The notes: generated by a model not told the origin, from the sequence alone. A DNA stretch of 46,351 nt from Candidatus Gastranaerophilales bacterium (GCA_944325175.1 CALUYZ010000013.1:1-46351); one strand, 5' to 3'; counted from the first letter of the stretch, positions 8,703-17,158 are shown. Program-made: numbers and translations.

Positions 8703-9887
8703 CTACATTAAATTAATAGCTTTGTGCTTTTCTATTATTGTATTTACAAGAGCATCAAGCTCATCATAACCTTCTTTTTTAAGTTTACCTTTTATAACAA
8801 CGGGAGTTATAAATTCAGGCTTAATTGACGTAAACAAAGATGCTATTGTTTCAACAAGCTTACCGCCCCAACCATAAGAACCTATGACAGAAGCAAATTT
8901 AGCTTTTGGTTTAAGAGCATTTGCCAAAATACAAGCATTAATTGCCATTGGATGCGGACCTGCAAGAACCATTGAAGCCCCCACTATAATCGTTGCAGCA
9001 TCAACAAGTTCTACGGCTAAATCACCTAAATCATCTCTTACGATGTCATGGGTATATACACTAATGCCTGCTTTTTCTAAACCGTTTTTGACGTATTGAA
9101 CCATTTCTTCGGTTGAACCATACATTGAAACATAAGGAATTAAAACAAGGTTTTTTGGTTTGTCATTGGTCCAGTCTTTATAGGCATCAAGAATAAATTT
9201 TGGTTCTTTATAAATCGGACCATGACTTGGAAGTATGTAATCGGGCTTAATTTCATCTATCATTGTAAGATATTTTTTGCACATTAATCTAAATGGCATC
9301 ATAATTTCAGCATAATATCTTTTTGCCATTGAATAAAGCAAATCATCATTTTTAGAGTATAAATCTTCAAAAGGAAGATGGGCGCCAAGAAAATCGCAAG
9401 TAAAGAGCATATTATCTTCTTTTAAATATGTAAACATGGTATCAGGCCAGTGTACACCCGGAGCAAGAATGAATTTAAGAGTTTTATCGCCCAAAGAAAG
9501 TTCTTCATCATTTTGAATTGTTTGAATTTTTTCATCGGGAATAAGAAGCATTTCTTTAAGATTACCCTTGCACTTTTCATTTGTAATAACTATGGCATTA
9601 GGAAATTTTTCAAGAAGCATTGGAATGGAGCCTGAATGGTCTTGTTCGCCATGGTTTGCAATAATATAATCAACATTTTCTATGCCGTTTGTTTCGAAAT
9701 TTTTAATGTATAAATCTGAAAAAGGCGGATACATTGTATCAATTATTGCAACTTTTTTTGAACCTTTTATTAAATATGAATTATACGTTGTTCCATGCTC
9801 AAGAGGAATTAATTCGTCAAAAATAACTCTGTCAGCATCATTTAAACCTGTGTAAAACACATTATTTTTAATTTCTTTAAAAAGCAT
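8703..9887 (-). CDS. Class A flavodiiron protein (FprA/Roo type)
   Basis: This 394-residue enzyme reduces O2 to water or NO to N2O in anaerobes. The N-terminal metallo-beta-lactamase-like domain (about 1-240) holds the di-iron ligands H79-x-E81-x-D83 with H84, H146, D165 and H222. The flavodoxin domain (about 245-394) begins with an FMN-binding loop S-M-Y-G-S-T-E-E-M. No rubredoxin or flavin reductase domain is attached, so it is a two-domain class A protein that needs an external electron donor such as rubredoxin. AGGAG lies 9 nt before the ATG. A strong terminator follows. It marks the organism as an anaerobe coping with oxygen or NO. Confidence 0.95.
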   Translation of the reverse strand: MLFKEIKNNVFYTGLNDADRVIFDELIPLEHGTTYNSYLIKGSKKVAIIDTMYPPFSDLYIKNFETNGIENVDYIIANHGEQDHSGSIPMLLEKFPNAIVITNEKCKGNLKEMLLIPDEKIQTIQNDEELSLGDKTLKFILAPGVHWPDTMFTYLKEDNMLFTCDFLGAHLPFEDLYSKNDDLLYSMAKRYYAEIMMPFRLMCKKYLTMIDEIKPDYILPSHGPIYKEPKFILDAYKDWTNDKPKNLVLIPYVSMYGSTEEMVQYVKNGLEKAGISVYTHDIVRDDLGDLAVELVDAATIIVGASMVLAGPHPMAINACILANALKPKAKFASVIGSYGWGGKLVETIASLFTSIKPEFITPVVIKGKLKKEGYDELDALVNTIIEKHKAINLM

Positions 9888-9934
9888 AGTAAATTTCTCC
9901 TAATCGTATATGTAAAATTCTAACATAAAGACAG

Positions 9935-9963
9935 AAAAAAACCCGCTTAGTTATGCGGGTTTT
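9935..9963 (-). terminator. Terminator of tRNA-Leu
   Basis: An 8-bp GC-rich stem (9939-9946 with 9955-9962) begins 6-7 nt after the tRNA 3' end on the minus strand and is followed by a T run. Confidence 0.85.
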
Positions 9964-9968
9964 AAGTT

Positions 9969-10055
9969 TGCCCTGGGCCGGACTTGAACCGGCACGAGGG
10001 TATTAGCCTCATTGGATTTTAAGTCCAACGTGTCTACCGATTTCACCACCAGGGC
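9969..10055 (-). tRNA. tRNA-Leu (anticodon UAA)
   Basis: The 87-nt minus-strand gene folds as a class II tRNA. The 7-bp acceptor stem pairs 10049-10055 with 9970-9976 and the discriminator A is at 9969. The anticodon loop is C-T-T-A-A-A-A on a TTGGA/TCCAA stem. A long variable arm with GAGG/CCTC and a T arm with G-T-T-C-A-A-G-T-C complete it. The 3' CCA is not encoded, so a CCA-adding enzyme is needed; one is encoded at 38343-39458. Confidence 0.95.
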
Positions 10056-10067
10056 GGACACAAATAT

Positions 10068-10095
10068 ATTTTAATATATCAATTTCAAATAGCAA
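10068..10095 (-). promoter_or_regulatory. Probable promoter of tRNA-Leu
   Basis: Minus-strand TTGCTA (10090-10095) and TAAAAT (10068-10073) are 16 bp apart, and transcription would start about 6 nt before the tRNA 5' end. Confidence 0.5.
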
Positions 10096-10099
10096 GAAC

Positions 10100-10306
10100 T
10101 TATTTTGAAGCTTCGATAACTTTGTTTAATTCTTCAACCATAACTTCAGGATCAATACCATGAACCTTAGCACCTGCTTCAAGGTTTTCAAATCTTGCAG
10201 CTGCGCAGCCAATGCAACCTAAACCAAATTTTTGAAATACTTCTAAGGTTTCAGGGTGCTCTTGCACAACGTCAATTATGCTCATTTCTTTTGTAACTTT
10301 ACCCAT
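10100..10306 (-). CDS. DUF1858 protein (hybrid-cluster-associated redox protein family)
   Basis: The 68-residue protein contains the DUF1858 pattern: an N-terminal K-E-M-S-I-I-D-V-V and the paired cysteines G-L-G-C-I-G-C-A. Such proteins occur beside hybrid cluster proteins and other redox enzymes of anaerobes; the cysteines may bind a metal or form a disulfide. I choose the ATG at 10306, preceded by A-A-G-G, over the ATG at 10333, because a TATAAT box at 10339-10344 puts the transcription start at about 10332, inside the longer ORF. It lies between the DUF151 gene and tRNA-Leu, close to the flavodiiron gene, which fits a redox role. Confidence 0.85.
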   Translation of the reverse strand: MGKVTKEMSIIDVVQEHPETLEVFQKFGLGCIGCAAARFENLEAGAKVHGIDPEVMVEELNKVIEASK

Positions 10307-10338
10307 TATTTTTGCCTTTTTTAATCTAGTCATTAAGT

Positions 10339-10344
10339 ATTATA
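10339..10344 (-). promoter_or_regulatory. -10 box of the DUF1858 gene
   Basis: A perfect TATAAT on the minus strand, with only weak TTGATT-like -35 options in the T-rich stretch upstream, implies a 5' leader of about 25 nt before the ATG at 10306. Confidence 0.5.
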
Positions 10345-10461
10345 CTATGAAAAAAATAAAATCAAAAAATTGTTTTAAAAAATTTGAACCGATAGGAATG
10401 GCGGGAATTAATAAAGCCTTTAGACAAGACTATGTTACATTTTATCCCATAAAAGAAACTT

Positions 10462-10971
10462 TTATTGGTCGGATTCAAAATTTTTATCAATTAATTTTGC
10501 AAAATCTGAAGGTTTTATATCCTTGATAAAATTTTTAAATTCCTGAGCTTCTTCTTCATCCTTTGATGAATCGGTTGTAATTGCGCCATCTGCCATGACA
10601 AGTTCTGATACAAGAATTGGAACATTGGCACGAATAGCTATAGCTATTGCATCAGAGGGTCTTGAATCTATTGAAATTTCATTGCCTTCTTTATCTGTTA
10701 AAAAGATTGTTGAAAAATATGTTTGCTCATCTACATCATTAATTTCAACTTTTGTAATTTCTGCACCCAGAGAACTTGCGAAGCTTAAAAATAAATCATG
10801 AGTGAGAGGTCTTGTTGAAGGAATGTTTTCTATTTTTCTTATAATAGAGCTTGCTTCGGCAGAGCCAATCCATATCGGAAGCGCACGTCTGTTTTCATAA
10901 TCATTTAATACAATAATGGGTGAGCCTGTTCTTGTGTCGAGTGCTATACCCATAACTTTCATTTGAATCAT
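10462..10971 (-). CDS. Bifunctional nuclease (BFN/DUF151) family protein
   Basis: The 169-residue protein carries a DUF151 domain at about 4-135. Marks are V-x-G-I-A-L-D near the start, P-I-W-I-G-S-A-E-A at 32-40 and S-I-D-S-R-P-S-D-A-I-A-I-A at about 100-112. A short acidic tail follows (S-K-D-E-E-E-A-Q-E-F). Plant members have DNase/RNase activity; in bacteria the role is unsettled, although the family is widespread in Cyanobacteria and Actinobacteria. AAGGAG lies 7 nt before the ATG and a minus-strand TATAAT at 10994-10999 gives a short leader. The DUF1858 gene follows about 155 bp downstream. Confidence 0.9.
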   Translation of the reverse strand: MIQMKVMGIALDTRTGSPIIVLNDYENRRALPIWIGSAEASSIIRKIENIPSTRPLTHDLFLSFASSLGAEITKVEINDVDEQTYFSTIFLTDKEGNEISIDSRPSDAIAIAIRANVPILVSELVMADGAITTDSSKDEEEAQEFKNFIKDIKPSDFAKLIDKNFESDQ

Positions 10972-11012
10972 ATAAAACTCCTTATTATGAGGTATTATAC
11001 ATCAAAATTATA

Positions 11013-11042
11013 TTAAAAAACCCGCCATATTAATGACGGGTT
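11013..11042 (-). terminator. Terminator of the UBA-like repeat protein gene
   Basis: On the minus strand a 10-bp stem (11033-11042 with 11019-11028, one G-T pair) has a 4-nt loop and is followed by a T run. Confidence 0.85.
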
Positions 11043-11061
11043 GTTTTTTATTTAAAGTAAA

Positions 11062-12144
11062 TTACCAAATCCAATCAACAAATGAATTCCAACCATTGGA
11101 AATTGCATTACCGATACTGCCAAAGAAACCGCCTATTGCATTTATAGCACCTCTGATTACTCCCGGTTTGTCTTCTTTGATAGGTTCAACTCCTAAAGCT
11201 GATATTGCTTCATCTCTTGAACAACCGATAGATTCCATTAATGCGGCAATTTTTGCTTCATCTTCTTCCGTATATTGTTCAGGAGGTGTTAAGAGTTCAT
11301 CCGGAATATTGTATCCTAATTCTTGAAGATAATCTATTGCTTCTTCGTATGTAAAGCCATTTTGCAACATATTATAAATTTTTGCTGAAACATCGTTTGC
11401 ATCATCAATGGGTTCAACTTGTTCACCTAATTTATTAATTGCTTCTTCTCTTGTCATGCCGTAGGTGTCAATCATTAGTTGAATTTTGTGTTCATCTTCA
11501 ATATTATATATACCGAGTTTCTTTTGTTCTGCATCGGTTACGGTATAACCTTCGTTAAGTGTTGCATTTAGGGCTTCTTCAGCTGTTTCGTATATACCTG
11601 CATCAACTAATTCTTGAAGCTCTGCTGCGGAAATTTCAATAGGATTACCGTCTTCATCTACTTTAAGCGTTGTTGTAGTACCGTCAGAATTGGTGATTGT
11701 TGTTGTATTTTCACCGCCATTAGGGTTAACGACAACATAACCGTTACCGTATGGGTATTTTTGCATATTATTATTAGTGGTTGAGGAAGATGAGTTTGAA
11801 GAATCGAAAGAGTTTGCTATGTCAGAAGCTGACATTGAGCTATTTTGTGAGGTTGTAGGGCGTGTGTTTACAATTCCGACACCGCCGTCTGAAAAGTCAA
11901 AAATAGTTCCTGTGCCTTGATCATACCATTGTTGAGTATATAAGCTGTCATCGGCCAATTTTTGTAATGTCACATAGCCTGTATCTGAATCTTGCAGTGC
12001 ATAATATCCTGCTTGATTATAGATAGATGTTGGTGCCATTGCAACGCCTGTTACAGATGAATTACCTGCTTGTATTCCTGCGAATCTGCCTTGAAATTCT
12101 GCAAGCTCTGTTGCTTTGCTGGTGTCAAACATTGTGTAGCTCAT
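11062..12144 (-). CDS. Hypothetical protein with UBA-like helical repeats
   Basis: The 360-residue protein shares its first 87 residues (about 60% identity by eye) with the 110-residue protein encoded just upstream. A low-complexity Ser/Asn/Thr linker follows (about 95-165). Then come four copies of a two-helix motif at about 175-196, 220-240, 255-277 and 298-318, each of the form hydrophobic-x-x-hydrophobic..G-(M/F/C)-(T/S)-x-x-E-A-(I/L)-x-x-L. This pattern resembles ubiquitin-associated (UBA)/EF-Ts-type helical bundles. The last 35 residues are Gly- and aromatic-rich, ending D-W-I-W, and could be amphipathic. No signal peptide is seen. A GAGGAAAGAGAG site precedes the ATG. Function is unknown; the UBA likeness is by pattern only. 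Confidence 0.75.
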   Translation of the reverse strand: MSYTMFDTSKATELAEFQGRFAGIQAGNSSVTGVAMAPTSIYNQAGYYALQDSDTGYVTLQKLADDSLYTQQWYDQGTGTIFDFSDGGVGIVNTRPTTSQNSSMSASDIANSFDSSNSSSSTTNNNMQKYPYGNGYVVVNPNGGENTTTITNSDGTTTTLKVDEDGNPIEISAAELQELVDAGIYETAEEALNATLNEGYTVTDAEQKKLGIYNIEDEHKIQLMIDTYGMTREEAINKLGEQVEPIDDANDVSAKIYNMLQNGFTYEEAIDYLQELGYNIPDELLTPPEQYTEEDEAKIAALMESIGCSRDEAISALGVEPIKEDKPGVIRGAINAIGGFFGSIGNAISNGWNSFVDWIW

Positions 12145-12176
12145 TTTTAACTCTCTTTCCTCTATAATTCTCTAAT

Positions 12177-12509
12177 TTAATTATCAAGTTCTGCAATTTG
12201 TGCAGCTGACATATTTCCCGTTAAATTACTTAAATCAAATACGCTTTTATCATCCTTAAATTCAAAAACCTGTTTTGTGCTTTGATCGTACCATTCACCG
12301 CTATAAAGGCTTTCTGTTCCCAATTTTTTAAGGGAGATATTGCCCGTATCGGAATCTTGAAGTGCATAATATCCTGCCTGATTAAAAACAGAAGTTGGTG
12401 CTTGTGCAACACCTATATATGCTGCGTTTCCTGCAAGTGTTCCTGAAAATGTTCCTTGAAATTTTGCAAGTTCATTTGCTTGTGACGGGTCAAAAAATGT
12501 AAAGCTCAT
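12177..12509 (-). CDS. Hypothetical protein, short paralogue of the following gene
   Basis: This 110-residue protein corresponds to the N-terminal domain of its downstream neighbour. Shared blocks include F-D-x-S-x-A-x-E-L-A, A-P-T-S, N-Q-A-G-Y-Y-A-L-Q-D-S-D-T-G and S-L-Y-x-x-x-W-Y-D-Q. It also ends with the same M-S-A-x-x-I-A segment that follows the domain in the longer protein. GAGGA lies 8 nt before the ATG. The genes are 32 bp apart and read together, a tandem duplication in which one copy gained or lost the helical-repeat tail. I do not recognise the domain. Confidence 0.75.
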   Translation of the reverse strand: MSFTFFDPSQANELAKFQGTFSGTLAGNAAYIGVAQAPTSVFNQAGYYALQDSDTGNISLKKLGTESLYSGEWYDQSTKQVFEFKDDKSVFDLSNLTGNMSAAQIAELDN

Positions 12510-12661
12510 TTTATATCCTCTCGGTGTTTTCTCTTACTTAAATAAAAAAATTTTATTTATAAAAATTGCTAAAAAATAATTAATTAATATATAAGTTGTA
12601 TATATATCGGGCTTTTTGGGTTGTTACAAAACTTAATATATGTTTGTGGTAGCATCTTAAT

Positions 12662-13498
12662 ATGCTTAAAGGACCATTTTTAGACAGAAATTTTATTGGC
12701 GCAAATGACGATATAAAGTCATCTGATATTGTCATGCTTGGCATGCCCTACGATTGTACATGCTCAAATCGCCCCGGCACTCGCTTTGCTCCACAACTGA
12801 TAAGGGTGGAATCTGTAGGTATAGAAACCTATTCTCCCTATTTTGATAAAGATATATCAGATATTAATTTTTACGATGCCGGAGATCTTGAATTTCCTTT
12901 CGGAAATGCTGAAAAAGCGCTAAAAATTGTAAAAGATAACACCGATTGCATTTATTCAAATAAAAAGAAAATTTTAGGCATTGGCGGTGAGCATTTAATG
13001 ACATTGGGTGAAATTCAAGCAATTCAGAAATATTATAAAAACCTTGCGGTAATTCAATTTGATGCTCATACTGATTTAAGAAAAGAATATTTAGGCGAAG
13101 AATTAACTCATTCCGGTGTGATGTATAGAATAGCAAAATTAATAGGTTATGAAAACATTGCTCAAATTGGTATTCGTTCAGGCGAAAGGGAAGAATTTAG
13201 AATAATGCAAAAATATTCTACTCAAAAATTCTCTCCTGCCGAGCTAAATATTTTTAAAGATAAAGATATATTTATAACAATCGACCTTGATGTTTTAGAC
13301 CCCTCTTTAATGTCTGGTGTTGGAACCCCTGAGGCCGGCGGTTTTACATATTTAGAATTAATTGAATGGCTTAAATATCTAAAAGATTTCAGGATTGTTG
13401 GCATAGATATTATGGAACTTGCACCTGATATAGATACAACAAAAACATCAACGGCTACTGCTTGTAAATTAATCAGAGAATGTCTAACTTTGCTCTAG
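12662..13498 (+). CDS. speB: Agmatinase / arginase-family ureohydrolase
   Basis: This 278-residue member of the ureohydrolase family probably hydrolyses agmatine to putrescine and urea. The binuclear Mn ligands are present: H111 in G-G-E-H, D134, H136 and D138 in F-D-A-H-T-D, and D208 and D210 in I-D-L-D-V-L-D-P. Agmatinase is favoured over arginase by length and general sequence, but guanidino-acid specificity cannot be read directly. There is no Shine-Dalgarno; an extended -10 (TGG-TAGCAT, ending 6 nt before the ATG) suggests a leaderless message. Its 3' end overlaps the converging coaE by 26 bp. Confidence 0.9.
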   Translation: MLKGPFLDRNFIGANDDIKSSDIVMLGMPYDCTCSNRPGTRFAPQLIRVESVGIETYSPYFDKDISDINFYDAGDLEFPFGNAEKALKIVKDNTDCIYSNKKKILGIGGEHLMTLGEIQAIQKYYKNLAVIQFDAHTDLRKEYLGEELTHSGVMYRIAKLIGYENIAQIGIRSGEREEFRIMQKYSTQKFSPAELNIFKDKDIFITIDLDVLDPSLMSGVGTPEAGGFTYLELIEWLKYLKDFRIVGIDIMELAPDIDTTKTSTATACKLIRECLTLL

Positions 13499-14036
13499 TT
13501 TTTTCAAGTTCAAAAAGAAATTCATCTTTTTTACCATTGTTTTCTATTACATAGGTACATTTTGGAATTTTAATTTTTTCATCAAGTTGAGCATTAATTT
13601 TGTGTTTTGCAAATTGTGCGTCAACTTTATCACGTTCAATAATTCTTTGAAGCCTTATTTCTTTTTTTGATGATATTAAAATTATTATGTCAAAAAATTT
13701 GTCAAACCCTGATTCAAAAAGCGTTGGCGCAGCAACAAAAACCATTTTTTCGTTTTTATTGTTATCAAAAAAATCGAACATTATTTTTTTGATTTTTGGC
13801 AATAATATTTGTTCCAGTTCTTTTAGTTTATCTTTGTTTGTAAAAACTATTTTTGATATTTCTTTTTTGTTTGATGTTTTAAATGAATTAAATAATTCTT
13901 TTCTGCAATCATTGTCTTCATACAAAGAAGATGTAACAAAATCAAGGCATAAAGTTTTAAAACCCAAGCTTTTAAAATAATTTTCCGCTATGGATTTTCC
14001 CGAAGCAATATTTCCTGTTATTGCAATTTTCTTCAT
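13473..14036 (-). CDS. coaE: Dephospho-CoA kinase
   Basis: The 187-residue kinase phosphorylates dephospho-CoA at the 3'-ribose hydroxyl, the last step of CoA synthesis. It has a Walker A loop G-N-I-A-S-G-K-S at residues 8-15, the C-L-D-F-V segment in place of the usual D-x-D substrate region, and the lid motif R-L-Q-R-I-I-E-R-D near 128-136. Length matches the family (about 200). It diverges from recJ with 38 bp between them and converges with speB, overlapping it by 26 bp. Confidence 0.9.
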   Translation of the reverse strand: MKKIAITGNIASGKSIAENYFKSLGFKTLCLDFVTSSLYEDNDCRKELFNSFKTSNKKEISKIVFTNKDKLKELEQILLPKIKKIMFDFFDNNKNEKMVFVAAPTLFESGFDKFFDIIILISSKKEIRLQRIIERDKVDAQFAKHKINAQLDEKIKIPKCTYVIENNGKKDEFLFELEKTRAKLDIL

Positions 14037-14039
14037 AAA

Positions 14040-14068
14040 TTAACAATACTATAAATAGGTAGTATAAT
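14040..14068 (+). promoter_or_regulatory. recJ promoter, leaderless configuration
   Basis: TTAACA (14040-14045), a 17-bp spacer and TATAAT (14063-14068) are followed by only 6 nt before the recJ ATG, so transcription should start at or next to the start codon. Confidence 0.65.
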
Positions 14069-14074
14069 TCAATT

Positions 14075-16429
14075 ATGCAAAATGAAATTATAAACAAGCC
14101 ATCTTTAAATTATTCAATAAAGGCTAAAAAAAATAAGGGCGACAATATTATTGACGTATTGCTTGCCTCACGAGGAATTACAAATAAAGAGGAATTTTTA
14201 AATCCTCTGTCAATAGAGCTTTTGGACCCATATTATTTTCAAGATATGAAAAAAGCCGTTGATATAATCAAAAACGCCATATTTAATAAAGAAAAAATTC
14301 TTATATGGGGTGATTTTGACTGTGATGGCGTAACAAGCACTTCAATTCTATATAAAACACTAAAAGCGCTTGAGGCCGATTTTACATATTTTATTCCGGA
14401 CAGAATGACCTTAGGGCATGGAATTAATTTAAAAGAATTACTTTTACAAAAATCAAAAAACAATATAAAAGTTTTGATAACTGTTGATTGCGGCATATCA
14501 AACGTAAAAGAAATTGAACTTATAAAAAATTTGTCTGTTAAAACAATTATTACAGACCACCACGAACCGCCTAAAATTCTGCCAAATGCAGATTGTATTT
14601 TAAACCCTATAGCAAATAATGCACTTAAACCCGATTTAAAAGTTTCTGAAATAGAAAAGTTTTCGCCCATGTCAGGTGCAGGTGTTGCCCTAAAACTTGC
14701 TTATGCTCTTTTAGATGAATTTACAGACGAAGATAATGATTTTAAAACTTTAAAAAATGAACTTGTTGCTCTTTCTGCCGTCGGTACAATAGCCGATGTA
14801 GTTCCTATTATAGGCGAAAACAGAACGATAGCTGCTTATGGTCTAAATGCAATTAATAATGGCTCTTGTGTGGGTATACAAAAACTTTTTAAGGGACAAA
14901 ATAAAACAGATATAATTAAAAGCGAAGATATTGCTTTTATACTTGCCCCAAGAATTAATGCCGCAGGCAGATTGGATGTTCCTGAAACTGCCTTTAGACT
15001 TTTAGTTGATGAAAGCACTTTAGCATTAGATGTCACGATTGAAAAGCTAAACAGTTTAAATTCAATAAGGCAAAATTTATGCGAAAAAACCTATAATGAA
15101 GCAATAGCAATGCTTTCATGCCCAAAAGACTGTATTGTTTTATATAATAAAGACTGGCATGTGGGAATTATCGGCATCGTTGCTTCAAAATTAGTTGAAA
15201 AATTTAATCTGCCTGTATTTTTAATGACATCCGACGACAAAAATTGCTACAGATGTTCAATCAGAGGTGTTGAATCCGTTGATATTACAAAAGTATTACA
15301 ATCTCTATCGGATATTCTTCTTGGTTTTGGCGGACACTCTTTAGCGGGCGGTTTCAGCGCAGATATGGAAAAAGTTTCTTTTGAACTGCTTAAAACAAGA
15401 ATAACAGATTCTGTTGTAAATTTTAGAGATGATTCAAAAGTTCAAAATCACATTAATATTGATTTAGAGCTTGATGCATCAGATGTAACCTTTGAATTGT
15501 TAAAAGAATTAGATAAGCTTGAACCATACGGCGCTTGCAATGAAAAACCTTTATTTCTTTTTAGAAATGCAAAACTATTGCGCTCAAGGTCTATCGGAAA
15601 AGAACAAAACCATATAGCTTACAATGTAATTAAAGATGATATTGAATTTAGCTGCATATATTGGAAGCGTCCTGTTTTAGGGTTTAATCCCGATGAATTT
15701 ATGGACATTGTTTTTAGACCCGCAATTAACAATTTTTTTGACAATGAACATTTGCAGCTTATAACAGAGTGCATTTTAAATGATAAATTGTCTGATAGTT
15801 TTTCATCTAAAATTAAAATTTTTGACCACAGGCAAAAAACAGGCATTTTAGATAAAATTGACGAATACATCAAAAACAAAAACGGTGAAGTGAAAGTTTG
15901 GGCTACAACGGTTGCAACAAAAAAATTGCTTGAAAAATATAAAAATATCAAAGAAAATATACTTTCGGATTATTCCATAAGAACCAAAAGTGTTATGATT
16001 TTTGATTTTCCGCCCAATATGGAAACATTTGATGAAATTATAAAAAATTTATCACCAATTTGTATGCATTTTATGAACACGGAATACTCAAAAAACCCTG
16101 ATGATGTTATAAAAACAATAATTGGTATGGTGAAATTTGCATCTAATAATAAAAATGGCGAAATTGAAATTAAAACTATAGCAGATTATACAGGTCTTGA
16201 TGAGGTTTGTGTTCAAACTGCGCTTGAATTGTTGGAGAAAACCGAATCAATAAGAATTGATGATATAAATAAATTCAAATTTATAAAAGCGCCATCCATT
16301 GAAAAGCTTCATAAAGATTCAGGCTTTGAAATTTTTTATGATGAATTTAAGCGTGTCTTTAGCTTTAAAGATTATCTTAAATCAGCTGAAACAGACACGC
16401 TTGAAAAAATTGTTAATCAAATGGTTTAG
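14075..16429 (+). CDS. recJ: Single-stranded-DNA-specific exonuclease RecJ
   Basis: The 784-residue protein has the DHH phosphoesterase motifs I-W-G-D-F-D-C-D-G (about 77-85), T-V-D-C-G and D-H-H-E-P, and the DHHA1 signature G-G-H-S-L-A-G-G-F near residue 430. RecJ degrades single-stranded DNA 5' to 3' in recombination and mismatch or base-excision repair. The chain is longer than E. coli RecJ (577) and has a C-terminal extension of about 200 residues, as in several Firmicutes and Cyanobacteria. No ribosome site precedes the ATG; the promoter lies immediately upstream. The stop codon overlaps the end of the converging secreted-protein gene by 4 bp. Confidence 0.95.
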   Translation: MQNEIINKPSLNYSIKAKKNKGDNIIDVLLASRGITNKEEFLNPLSIELLDPYYFQDMKKAVDIIKNAIFNKEKILIWGDFDCDGVTSTSILYKTLKALEADFTYFIPDRMTLGHGINLKELLLQKSKNNIKVLITVDCGISNVKEIELIKNLSVKTIITDHHEPPKILPNADCILNPIANNALKPDLKVSEIEKFSPMSGAGVALKLAYALLDEFTDEDNDFKTLKNELVALSAVGTIADVVPIIGENRTIAAYGLNAINNGSCVGIQKLFKGQNKTDIIKSEDIAFILAPRINAAGRLDVPETAFRLLVDESTLALDVTIEKLNSLNSIRQNLCEKTYNEAIAMLSCPKDCIVLYNKDWHVGIIGIVASKLVEKFNLPVFLMTSDDKNCYRCSIRGVESVDITKVLQSLSDILLGFGGHSLAGGFSADMEKVSFELLKTRITDSVVNFRDDSKVQNHINIDLELDASDVTFELLKELDKLEPYGACNEKPLFLFRNAKLLRSRSIGKEQNHIAYNVIKDDIEFSCIYWKRPVLGFNPDEFMDIVFRPAINNFFDNEHLQLITECILNDKLSDSFSSKIKIFDHRQKTGILDKIDEYIKNKNGEVKVWATTVATKKLLEKYKNIKENILSDYSIRTKSVMIFDFPPNMETFDEIIKNLSPICMHFMNTEYSKNPDDVIKTIIGMVKFASNNKNGEIEIKTIADYTGLDEVCVQTALELLEKTESIRIDDINKFKFIKAPSIEKLHKDSGFEIFYDEFKRVFSFKDYLKSAETDTLEKIVNQMV

Positions 16430-16866
16430 TTGCTTGTATTTGACACATTTACATTGTTTTGAATTAAGCTTTTTGATTTTTCAACGCTTTTCATTTTACT
16501 TTTTAGTTGGTTATATTGCTTTTTATAGGCGTTATATTCATCTTTTTTTGCTTCGTAAGCGGTTTTAGATTGAGCCATTAAAGCACTGATAGCCGCCATT
16601 TGTTCCCTTATTTCAACCTGTGCATTATCAAGGTTATTAATTGCATTTAAAAAATTTTGGTTCGAAACGGAATTACTTGAGGAATTAGGCGTGGTTTTTA
16701 CACTTGCTTGAGCCTCGGATGATTTTACAACAGGCACGCTATCATAGCTTAAAGGCTGCAAATTAAGCTGTTGTGTGTCGCTATTTGTAAATACTGCATC
16801 TTCAGCAAAGGAAGGTGTTGCACAAAATGCTAAAATTAATGCAAAAGGCAAAATATTTTTAAACAT
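16426..16866 (-). CDS. Small secreted coiled-coil protein
   Basis: I start this 146-residue protein at the ATG at 16866, preceded by GGGAGAAG, rather than the TTG five codons earlier. Residues 1-20 form a signal peptide (F-K-N, hydrophobic core, then P-S-F-A before E-D). A Ser/Asn/Val-rich linker follows, and the C-terminal half is helical with heptad-like spacing (Q-V-E-I-R-E-Q-M-A through K-S-V-E-K-S-K), so a periplasmic or surface coiled coil is likely. No family is recognised. It is the last gene of a possible minus-strand unit with the ferredoxin, radical SAM and SDR genes. Confidence 0.75.
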   Translation of the reverse strand: MFKNILPFALILAFCATPSFAEDAVFTNSDTQQLNLQPLSYDSVPVVKSSEAQASVKTTPNSSSNSVSNQNFLNAINNLDNAQVEIREQMAAISALMAQSKTAYEAKKDEYNAYKKQYNQLKSKMKSVEKSKSLIQNNVNVSNTSN

Positions 16867-16929
16867 ATATTCTTCTCCCAAAAATAATCTATAAAATATT
16901 TTACCTATTTGAGATATTTTGTGTCAATT

Positions 16930-17121
16930 TTAATTTGAAATATCATCTATCCATATTGCATTAACAGGGCAAATTAAAGCTGCATCAATGCAATCTTGTT
17001 CATTTCCTTTTATATATTTTGAATTAACTTTTGCTAAATTTGTATCTACACTAAATATTTTTGGATTTATTGCCTCGCATGCTCCGCAGTTTACACATTC
17101 ATCGGTAATTATTATATGCAT
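16930..17121 (-). CDS. [4Fe-4S] ferredoxin
   Basis: The 63-residue protein is a single-cluster ferredoxin of the Thermotoga/Pyrococcus type. Cluster ligands are C9, C12 and C15 in C-V-N-C-G-A-C and the distal Cys of I-C-P-V-N. An extra Cys in E-Q-D-C sits where related ferredoxins form a disulfide. It carries low-potential electrons in the cytoplasm and lies just downstream of a radical SAM gene, which needs such a donor. The AAGGAAT ribosome site can pair with an upstream ATTCCTTT. Confidence 0.93.
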   Translation of the reverse strand: MHIIITDECVNCGACEAINPKIFSVDTNLAKVNSKYIKGNEQDCIDAALICPVNAIWIDDISN

Positions 17122-17127
17122 TTTAAT

Positions 17128-17158
17128 ATTCCTTTTTTTATATTTAAAATAAAGGAAT
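17128..17158 (-). promoter_or_regulatory. Hairpin covering the ferredoxin ribosome site
   Basis: On the minus strand ATTCCTTT (17151-17158) can pair with AAAGGAAT (17128-17135), which is the Shine-Dalgarno of the ferredoxin gene, over a 15-nt loop. The stem is weak and AU-rich. Confidence 0.35.

Noticed and set aside
10347..10526. Plus-strand ORF of about 60 codons between the DUF1858 and DUF151 genes
   Set aside because: It has no ribosome site, begins beside the minus-strand promoter and runs antisense into the end of the DUF151 gene.
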